Shown piece after piece: positions 55,297 to 64,000 of a stretch of 64,000 nt of DNA (positions are counted from its first letter, which is position 1; every line of letters begins with the position of its first letter). The stretch covers positions 248,001 through 312,000 of the forward strand of contig NC_064653.1 in NCBI RefSeq assembly GCF_001723175.1, read 5' to 3'. Under the pieces are notes generated by a model. That model saw nothing but the letters and a program-made list of their open reading frames with translations. It searched no databases and was not told the DNA's origin. Source of the DNA: Penicillium oxalicum. Lineage: Eukaryota; Ascomycota; Eurotiomycetes; Eurotiales; Aspergillaceae. Position numbers and translations under genes: made by a program.

Positions 55297-57178
55297 TCAC
55301 TCCGTGCCCTCCTGATCAGACACGAATTCCTCGTCTTCCCAATCTGGCAGATTGTCTTCCAGGAGACTGGCCATTTGGAACGAAACATCGTGCGACTGCC
55401 ACACCTGCTCTGTAGGCTGGCCTGGACCGGATCTGGCTTTCAAATTCAGAGACTCGGAGCGATTGTTGGTTTCATCCGAATCACTCGAAGCCTGTTCGGA
55501 AATCTCTGGAGCCATACTCAAGATGCGGATAGCTTTTGTCGGGAAAATCAGCGGGGAATTTTCCTCTCGTTGTCCCCGATGATTGCCTGGGATGTTCGGA
55601 ATTGGCTGTCTCCAAGCAAGAGTCTAATGGGGGGGTTTGTTAGATTCGATATACATCGCAATCATTTTGGACGGGAAGGGGGTCAAATGGGCAAGGAATT
55701 TTGACCTGAAAGGAGGAAGAACGAACAGTATACGTAGTCAAAATAGCATCGTCGCAAAGGGTCATGTAGCTGACAGGAACTGCAAGCTGTGGAGCAGAGC
55801 TGGTCAAGATCGAGAAGGATGCACTTTCTGCGTGCGTCTTGTCTTTCACATGATTGTCGCGACCCAAGGATACAACATATACACGATCTTGGATCTCGAA
55901 GAGTAAGCGGTGATGACGAATTGCCAGCCAGCCGCCCAGGTCAAAACTGGACCCATCTGACTCGCACTCGATTAGAGAGCCGTGAGTGGTAGAGGAGGCG
56001 AATTGATCACGAAGTACTGTACGCCAATCGGGACAGACGAAGACTCGACCTGCTCGAGAGAATCCAACAAAAAGATCACCGTCTAACATTCCAGCGCCCC
56101 ACTCGTCTGCTTCATGGGGTATGTAATCGGAATCATCCGAGATTGGGAGCGCACCCTGGATGATCTCGACCGGCGTTATCACTTTACCCCGAGGTCGGCT
56201 TGACGATTGCGCTGAATTGGGGCGTGGCTCAGCAGCCGTGTCCCCATCTGCATCAGCAAGCGGAGCGCAGATGTGAAATATCTCGGTTGAGCTCGTGGGC
56301 CGCAGGGCACCCAAGAAAGCGCCAGACCTTTTGTCGTACGCGTAGTATCCCTTTTGTCCGATCGAATAGATGACAGTGTCTTCGTTTTGATCCAGATGCC
56401 CTACGGCTCCATGTTCAATATCAAGACATGCGGTCATGACCGGCGGTTGCTGTGCCATATCGTACACAAACCCCTTGCCTTCGTTCGAGACGACACAGAG
56501 GGTATTGTAGGACAGTTGAAAGCCTCTGGTCTGATATTCGTGGTTCAAGACAGCGATGCGCCGAAATTCGCCCCTTGCCAAACCTTCCAGGTCAGTTTTC
56601 CAGACCTCCACGGCATTCCCCTCGCGATCAAAAACCACCATCCCATCCTCATACTCCAAATGAGCGTACGGACGAACGGCATTCTCGTCCCGATCCAGAG
56701 TCGAGGGCAGGCGCCAGATGATATGACCCGAATCCATATCGGTGACATTCAGCCCTCCCGCGTGAGAGGTTGATATGAATAACCGGCGTTTGAGGTCCAC
56801 TCGAAAGCGCCAGATTGGATCGTTGCCAACCTGCAACACGGTGTCATGACAGACAGGGCTCTTCGCAGCCCAGTTGCGGGCCAGTAATGTCTGACGTTTG
56901 CATAATTCCTTCCATGAGGATGTACCTTGGTAATATTTTGAAATACTCAGCGACTGGTCCAGAGAATTTAAGTCGCGAGAAGTGCCACTCGGTTGGGATG
57001 TCTTGGATTCGGAGCTGTAGATGGCATGTTGATGGGTGACGTCAATAAATTGATGCCAAGCCTTTGAGACGGCCAGGAGGGACGCCAGCACAGACACGGG
57101 CGAGAAATCCAGAATGCGAAGGATAATCTCCGGCGGCAAGGTTGCCAAAGGGTCGTGGGAGCTGAGCTTCAAGACCAT
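55297..57178 (-). CDS. F-box protein with beta-propeller-like repeats
   Basis: Probable substrate adaptor of an SCF ubiquitin ligase. Two exons (57178-55727 and 55623-55297) encode 592 residues. The F-box (about residues 10-50) reads L-A-T-L-P-P-E-I-I-L-R-I-L-D-F, then L-L-A-V-S-K-A-W. The middle (about 100-480) looks like a divergent propeller with repeats such as I-W-R-F-R-V-D-L-K-R-R-L-F-I-S-T and I-I-W-R-L-P. The C-terminal exon is acidic and ends near D-W-E-D-E-E-F. The intron was placed at 55624-55726 (GTTCGT...TAG, 103 bp) because it joins frames as T-T-Y-T/T-L-A-W-R; the donor is non-consensus at position 3-4. The ATG at 57178 is the first in frame and lies just before the F-box. Confidence 0.85.
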
Positions 57179-58487
57179 ACTCGGGGGCTGGGGGAAGTGT
57201 CCAGCATGAATTCTCACAAATATCGAATTTTGTGGACAGAGAAACGCATTGGCTTAAGCAAGACTCAAGCACGCCGAGGGTGTTAAAAGCATTCAATGGG
57301 GGGGAGGTGAGCGTAACTCGTAGCCGGATGGAACGGGGGTAACCCACCGCCTCCGGGGACCACACAGTCACGTGGCATTCGTCCCTGTCGGTTGGCCTGG
57401 ATGCTCCGTGCGGGTAAGGCTGCGATTTCGCAGGTGCTGTGCCGCGTCGATCGATCAAGCAGGCTTGGCTTCGGCTTCGCTCAATGTGAGTTCTAGTGAA
57501 AGTGGGCTGATGTGTCATTTGGAACTCATACCATAATTCGGAATGATGGAGATGAAAGTTCCATTAACGCCACTATGGGGATCCCTGGCCCTGCAATGAG
57601 ACTTGCAATCGTAGGTAGTAAGGTACTGCACATGGAAGAACCTTAAATGGAGATGGCATAATATGTGTTTAGATGTACCCCCGCCTGAGTACCTCGTGTT
57701 GACTCAGCTCTATACGGAGATACTAGTACCCAACAAAATGTGCCGCCGCACATCAAGGATTACAATCTACGGCTCCTTGCTACGTAGAGGTCTCGAGCGA
57801 CGGTCAGGTTTCCAGATCCAGTCCATGCCCACAGATTGAAGAAGAATGTGGACGAGAGACTATGATCATCCCAGCGCGGATGATGCTACTGGCATCGCTT
57901 TCCATCCGCGTCACCTACGTATCTCAAATGTTCTGGATAGCTCTCTTTCCGACTTTTCCCGCTCGTGGATACTTGTATACCCGTAGATTGAAAAATGCGA
58001 CAAGTCTTGAGACTACGCTGTAAACGAAGCACTGAGCGCTACGATCTCACAAGAGCGAATCATATCAAGTTGTTTCATCATTTGGTATTAACCGATGGGG
58101 AATACAGATCTCTTTTCCCCCGCGGTACGATTCAACAAAAAAAAAAGAAGAGATCTAATCATATACGTCGGGCACCAAACAGCCGGTCTTTTTGAGTCCG
58201 GGGTGGGAAGAAACGCCATACCCAAGACCAACAAAACAGAGTGAACCAGAAGAGGGAGACAGAGGGGAGGGAGAGAACGCTCATGCTGCTCGGACAGGTC
58301 CGCTTCTTCTCCAGTTTTCCCCCCCACTGCTCTTCAGGCCAAACTCCGAGAATTTCATATCATGCCATGCATTATCACAAACCCATGCAACGGAGTTGAC
58401 GCTGCAGAAACGAAACAATTAAATAGAAAGCAACCCGTCACAGAAAAAAGAAGAAAAAAGAAGCGAAAAGCAGAAAGGGGTAGTCGT
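57179..58487. other. Intergenic, no gene recognised
   Basis: About 1.3 kb between the F-box gene start and the ACL2 stop. An A-run at 58136-58147 and an A/G-rich stretch at 58440-58485 are visible. No gene is supported. Confidence 0.5.
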
Positions 58488-60265
58488 TTAAGCGCTGAAT
58501 TCCTTGACATCAGTCTTCTTGCCGAGAAGGGCCAAAGGCACGATACCGGAAACGTGCATCTCGGGGCCGTAGACGTGCATGTCGAGCCCGAGCTCGACAC
58601 CAACAGCCTTGATGTTCTTCAAGCCCTCCTGGTAGTTGGGGCCCGCACGGCGAACCCAAATTTGAACCTTGTGCTCAATGAGGATAGGAGCGAACTCGCG
58701 GAGAGCACGGATCACACCCTTGAAGGTGGAGGCAACGTTGGTGAAGTTGGCAATACCACCACCGATGAAGAGAACCTTGCCCTCGGGGTGAGTAGGAGCG
58801 CGGAGCATCAGGTCGAGCACGGTCTTGGCGTAGGAGTAAGTTTGACCTAACAGGGAGAGCTGTAGTCAGCAAACATGATACGAGCAAGAAATGGAACTCG
58901 TCATTCCGGGGAATAACTCAGGAGGGGGGGGGGGGGGGGGGGATCTTACCCTCCGAAGGAGCACCAGAGTACTCGCCGTAGTTGGCAAGCTCGCTGACGA
59001 AACCGGCAGAGGCGATAGCGTCGGCGTAGACAACGGAAGCACCACCACCAGCGACGAGGGTCCAGATACGGCCATTGGCATTCAACACGGTCAACTTCAG
59101 GGAGGCACCGGTCTTGGCGTCCATATCGGAGATGAACTTCTCCTCCTTGCTCAGCTCACGGCCGAAAGGAGCAGGGAACTCCATGGGAGGACCGGCATCA
59201 ATGTTGACTTTGCCGTCAGCGGAAGGTAGAGTGGGGAGACCCAGGGCAGCGGGGCTCCGGGCGACAGCCCACTTGGTGCCGCACTCGAACTCGGCCGTCT
59301 GGTCAAGCTTGGCAGCCAGGTCGAGGAAGTAGACATCGGCAGAGGTGGCATCGGCGTTGGGGATGACCACGAGAGGGTTGATCTCGAGGTAGGTGAACTG
59401 ACAATCCACGTAGACGGCGTAGAGGCGGCAGATGAAGTCGACGAGGACGTTGTGGATACCCTTGGGAACCTTGCTCAACAGAGCGGAGGCGATCTCTTCG
59501 TTGGAGGGGAACTTCTTCAGGTCGACGGGAATCAGGAGCTTCTCAGCCTTGGCGTCAACATCACCGACATCGACACCACCCTCGTGGTAGAACAGGATCC
59601 AGTCACCCTGTGTTCCGCGTTAGTTTTCTGGGTGCCTGTCAAACAAGGAATCCAGTCTCTTGATCCATGTGGAAATCAACGACCTGGCTCATGGGCGGCA
59701 GGATCGGCCAAGTTTTGGATGCAAGGGCAAGCAGTCTCGAGTCAATATTGGGGTCTTACCTCGCGAACGGAGTTGATGCAGACATAGCTATACGCAGCAG
59801 GTCAGTATGGAGACATCATTTCACCCGCCCCGGACTGCAGAAAGTCTCTTACCTCTCTGTCTCCTGGGCGTGGGGAACCATAGGCTCCACGAGGAACTGA
59901 CGCAGAACACCCGTGACGTGCTCAACCTGGACCTCCTTGGTTGCACGAGCCTCAATCCACTCGCGAGCCTCTGCCCAGGTCTTGTTCAGAGCAAGGAGGC
60001 CAGACTTGCCTCGACGCTTGATCAATTGATCGGGCTTGGCGACGAACTTGGAGCCGGGAACGAGCAGCCATGGGTAGGTGACCTCGGCCTGGTCGAGGAC
60101 ATCCTTGACGGTCTTGTCTTCGGGGAAATGGAGAGAGGCCAAACGGGGAGGCGGGTTGTGTGTGGAGGAAGCAGGGAGAGGAGTGGGCTTGATGACGGGA
60201 GCGCGAGTGAGGTGGTAGTTGAGGATGGCCTTTCCGTCGGCCTCGAGGATAGATTTGGCGGACAT
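58488..60265 (-). CDS. acl2: ATP-citrate lyase subunit 2 (ATP-grasp/citrate-binding subunit)
   Basis: Cytosolic enzyme subunit. With ACL1 it converts citrate, CoA and ATP to acetyl-CoA and oxaloacetate, supplying lipids, acetylation and secondary metabolism. Four exons (60265-59853, 59787-59760, 59607-58950, 58846-58488) encode 485 residues, the usual ascomycete ACL2 length; exon 2 is only 28 nt. The N-terminal half has the succinyl-CoA-synthetase-like ATP-grasp layout ([11 protein letters not shown] at the start, [19 protein letters not shown]). The C-terminal part has the nucleotide/citrate-binding fold with [13 protein letters not shown] and [10 protein letters not shown]. Intron 3 begins GTAAGAT followed at once by an 18-nt poly-C. 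The 5'UTR has a CA repeat next to the ATG. The gene is divergent from ACL1. Confidence 0.96.
58925..58942. repeat. Poly-G (plus) / poly-C (sense) tract in intron 3 of acl2
   Basis: Eighteen G on the plus strand, which read as C18 in the acl2 transcript beginning seven nucleotides after the intron 3 donor. A homopolymer this close to a 5' splice site is unusual. Confidence 0.9.
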
Positions 60266-62774
60266 GGTGATGTGTGTGTGTGTGTGTATGGGTATGGGTG
60301 TCTATGCGAGAAAAGAGAAAGAGGGGGGAGTGGGAGGAGAAAAAAGCGGCACGAGAGAAGTATGAAAGAGTGATCAAAGATCAGTGAAGGAGAAGGGATC
60401 AATTGAAGCAGAGAGATCTCAAGGCGATTGGGGGATCTGGTGGGACGGTGTGGACTGTGGACTGGAAGGTACAGCGTACAGTACGAAGCTCTCACCGCGG
60501 GGAGGGTCCCTCCAAAAAAGATGAGATACCGTAAAGTGCTGGAGATTACAGCGTACAATTGAGCGGTCACTTGAGACTGGGGTGGAGTGAAAGTTGGGGC
60601 TCCACCGGCTGTTGAGCCCAGAAGGTGGGGCACAGAGCGACCCAATGACGATGGGCCGGCACCTGGGCGGAGTGGGAGCTACTAGTGGATTACCGTGCAG
60701 GGTGGGCTCAATTGAGTTGCTTGGACCAGGGCGTTGGGGTGATCTGCCGTATGGTAATAACCGTCATGACCATTACCCTCGCCTGGGTGACGACCGTTCC
60801 CGGAAGTTTCTGGTACGGAGGGCACAATGGCCGCCACGGTGCGACCAGACTATACTCAAAGCTACACCGTAGCTTCTCGACTTTTGGCTCAGGAACTGGT
60901 TGGACGCGCTCCGTGCATGTTCTTCTGGATCTTCGTTGGTGCACATCACGTCCTGGCTGGGTCGCTTCATACCGCTCCTTGAGTCTCCCCGTCCTCTGGG
61001 ATTCTGTTGGGCGTGCCACTTGGACATTCGGCAAAGCAGGCGGGATGCGGAGCCCTCCGTCGATGCCTCCAAGATGATCTTTAGCGGGCCAAACACTCCA
61101 GTGAAGGGAGCAGATCTGGGAATCTACGGTGGTGGAATGGGTCCAAACTACAGCTCTGTGCACTTGACGATTCCCGAAGGTTGCCAAATTGATCAACGGA
61201 CAGATTTCGAGGGCACGAGTCCAAGGAACCGGCAGCTGCACTGCAAGTAAACGTACCCTATCTCACCGCTTCACTTTGCTGGACCAGACGAATCACCCCA
61301 TCTGAGAGATCTTCCAGGACATGGAGTGCCTACACATGCGATGTGTATGCAGCTTCGCAGTGATGTACTATACCCCATGCACATACTACACCAGGTGGGC
61401 ATTCTACTTATCATATCCGGACATCAATAGAACCAGTCGCCGAGTTAGAGTCCCGAAAGGTCTGAAGGTCTCCCAATAGGAGTGCCGTCCTGTGTGATGC
61501 TGCACCTCCGTCTCACTGTCCTCATGTTCCCCTCGAGGTTCCCAGAGGGGACTGAATTGGCATGCTTTATGAGTCCACTTGAATGATAACTTGGCATTGG
61601 CTTCAGTGGAGCCCGGCTTGAGGCAGTATCGATGAAACCCAAAATAGGCGGAGGCTCAACCAAGGCAGATGAATGCGGATGCTGAGACACTCCCCCAGAG
61701 TGTCTTCCGGGCTCACGAGAGCTCGTCCCCATTGTGATGTTGCATCATGTATGTGCATGGCCGTGATGCTGTCATCACACGAAGATGCCGGACTCGGAAA
61801 CCCGTACGTGCAGTGAGCATGTCAGCCCACGGCCGAGGGAACGGCACCATGAACACCGGTACCGTGAACATCGTACCGGGTACCTTGCCCTGCCGGAGAA
61901 AATAGATCTACCCACAGTGGGGCGGTGTCGCTAGCAGTCTCGATGGTACCCGGTACTTTGGGGACTGCGAACACAGCAAACCACAAGAAGCTTCTTTCGA
62001 ACAGTACTGTACACGAGCTGGAGCACACTCGGCACAGTGCTAGACTACTCGTAGCGCGGATCTTGTGGAAGCACTAGCATTAGCACTAGCGGTCTAGCTG
62101 TCAAAGCCGCAGGCACATCGTTGCGGAGGAGCGCCCGGTAGCGTTGGAAGGATGGGATGGAGATTCTATGCTTCCATCGGCTTCCCAGGCATCGTCAGGG
62201 GAACTCGTCAAGTCGACTGGAGTTGTTGAGGCGTGGCCCACCCCCATCAGCTCTCGTTCTCCATTTCGGGCCTAACGCGTAAGATCATCACCGCATCGGT
62301 AAAGCCTGGACACCCATGGTATGGGCCATACAGACCTCGTATGTACTGTACGAACCCCTCGAGCTCCACCCCATCACTTGCCCCCCTCCCCTCGCCATCT
62401 TCATCCTCAAAACCCAAAATTACCGCAGGGAGGAGCTGTACACCGTACCTGCGAGTACTTGGCCCCGTGGATTTTTCTCAACGCTGAGCTCTCCTGTTGA
62501 ACCACTTGTAACTTCTCGCCGAATCCCATTCTCCTCTTCCTTTTCCTTCCATCTACCTTTCTTGGGCTGTTCAACATACATACGTGAGTGCTTCTCCTTC
62601 ACCATCTCAGGACACAATCATTTCTCCATCTACATCATCACCACTTGATCCACCGTCACCGTCCCTGGTCTGCCCAACTTTAATCTTTGACTGGACTTCG
62701 TCTTTCGACCACGCATTCGACTCGCAACCTGTTCAGAACCCTCTAACAGACCTCAACGGCTGCAGATAATCATC
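60266..62774. other. Divergent acl2/acl1 intergenic region
   Basis: About 2.5 kb between the two ATP-citrate lyase starts. It begins with a TG/CA repeat (60271-60287) in the acl2 5'UTR. Several GGTACC/GTACCGG-like motifs cluster at about 61857-61960, next to a short palindromic ACTAGC-rich stretch (62072-62096). T-rich, CT-rich sequence before 62775 fits the acl1 5'UTR. Frames here do not match known proteins. Confidence 0.55.
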
Positions 62775-64000
62775 ATGCCCTCCACCTCTCTCTCTGCCGC
62801 CAGCAATGGTGTGCAAAACGCCAACGACAACATCACTCGCTTCAACCCTCCCAGCCGTGTGCTCTCTCCCCTCCAGAACGCTCTCTTCCACAACAAGACA
62901 CGATGCTTCGTATAGTAAGTGGAGTGATAGCAGACTCCCTCCCAAGGCCAAAGGCGACTCGAAGTTAACGCCGACTTGTTCACAGCGGCATGCAACCCCG
63001 AGCCGTGCAGGGCATGCTCGACTTTGACTTCATTTGCAAGCGCTCGACTCCCTCCGTGGCCGGTATCATCTACACTTTCGGTGGTCAGTTCGTCAGCAAG
63101 ATGTACTGGGGCACCAGCGAGACCCTTCTGCCTGTCTACCAGGACGTCGAGAAGGCCATGGCCAAGCACCCCGACGTCGACACCGTCGTGAACTTTGCCT
63201 CCTCCCGCTCTGTCTACAGCTCCACCATGGAGCTCATGAACTTCCCCCAGATCCGCTCCATCGCCATTATTGCCGAGGGTGTGCCCGAGCGTGTAGGTCC
63301 CCCACCCCCCCAAATCGGCCTGTTCTTCCACGCATTTAACTTGCCTCATCACCTTTTGTCGACACCCCGACTGACTCTTTCCCTGTGTAGCGTGCTCGTG
63401 AGATTCTGGTTGCTGCCAAGGAGAAGGGCATCACCATCATCGGTCCCGCCACTGTCGGTGGTATCAAGCCCGGTTCCTTCAAGATCGGTAACACTGGAGG
63501 TATGATGGACAACATCGTCGCTTCCAAGCTGTACCGCAAGGGTTCCGTCGGATATGTTTCCAAGTCCGGTGGTATGTCCAACGAGCTGAACAACATCATT
63601 TCTCAAAACACCGATGGTGTGTACGAGGGTGTCGCCATTGGTGGTGACCGTTACCCCGGAACCACCTTCATCGACCATTTGCTTCGTTACCAGGCCGAGC
63701 CTGAGTGCAAGATCCTCGTCCTGCTGGGTGAGGTCGGTGGTGTTGAGGAGTATCGTGTGATTGAAGCCGTCAAGAACGGCGTTATCACCAAGCCCATCGT
63801 TGCTTGGGCCATCGGAACTTGCGCCAGCATGTTCAAGACTGAGGTCCAATTCGGTCACGCCGGTGCCTCCGCCAACTCTCAGCTTGAGACTGCTGTCTTC
63901 AAGAACCAGGCCATGCGTGAGGCTGGTATTCACGTTCCCGAGACCTTCGAGGAGCTGCCCCAGCTCCTCAAGCAGGTGTACGACGCCGAGGTCCAGAAGG
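62775..64000 (+). CDS. acl1: ATP-citrate lyase subunit 1 (catalytic subunit), truncated by window end
   Basis: The larger ATP-citrate lyase subunit, equivalent to the C-terminal part of animal ACLY, carrying the CoA-binding and citrate-synthase-like regions. Exons seen are 62775-62914, 62986-63292 and 63391 to beyond 64000, giving about 352 residues of an expected 650-675; the catalytic-histidine region may lie close to the end and the citrate-synthase-like domain lies outside. The CoA-binding domain shows [33 protein letters not shown] (across intron 2), [13 protein letters not shown] and G-H-A-G-A-S-A-N. Introns are 71 and 98 bp with GTAAGT and GTAGGT donors. Divergent from acl2, as in other filamentous ascomycetes, so the two subunits can be controlled together. 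Confidence 0.96.

Overview
The window is nuclear DNA of a filamentous ascomycete, most likely a Penicillium (family Aspergillaceae). The evidence is short GT-AG introns of about 55-230 bp with CTNAC-type branch points, CACCATGGC-like start contexts, TATAAA boxes about 80-140 bp upstream of secreted-enzyme starts, secreted enzymes closest in style to Penicillium/Aspergillus enzymes, and the divergent ACL1/ACL2 ATP-citrate lyase pair. The species assignment is inference; no database search was possible. Exon structures were worked out by hand from splice sites and reading frame.

Layout. 1-7 kb: a CBM1-bearing GH7 cellobiohydrolase with a long promoter region. 7-20 kb: formyltetrahydrofolate deformylase, a three-exon DUF3237 protein, a Zn2Cys6 regulator, an M20 amidohydrolase, a Dal5/Tna1-type MFS transporter and a COG2907-like flavoprotein; the last four look like a small catabolic neighbourhood. 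20-33 kb: endopolygalacturonase (GH28), a class I methyltransferase, deuterolysin (M35), a stand-alone protein resembling a metallopeptidase prodomain, a secreted flavin oxidase and a G1 glutamic peptidase. 33-39 kb: a gene-poor stretch holding one 778-residue coiled coil / PD-(D/E)XK nuclease / kinase-like fusion. 39-52 kb: an MlrC-like M81 metallopeptidase, a yapsin-like aspartic protease, a GH7 endoglucanase, a GH45-CBM1 endoglucanase and a penicillopepsin-type aspartic protease. 55-64 kb: an F-box/propeller protein and the divergent ATP-citrate lyase genes, ACL1 being cut by the window end.

How the genes fit together. Eight genes encode secreted or cell-surface hydrolases: three cellulases, one pectinase and four proteases. 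That is a dense set for 64 kb and suits a saprotroph. ATP-citrate lyase supplies cytosolic acetyl-CoA. The remaining genes are housekeeping or small-molecule catabolism.

The most unusual items are the nuclease/kinase-like fusion with an in-frame 42-bp minisatellite, the orphan prodomain-like gene near deuterolysin, an apparent 1-nt frame break that detaches CBM1 from the GH7 endoglucanase, and a yapsin-like protease with D-N-G at its second catalytic motif and a C-terminal frame conflict at its presumed GPI signal.
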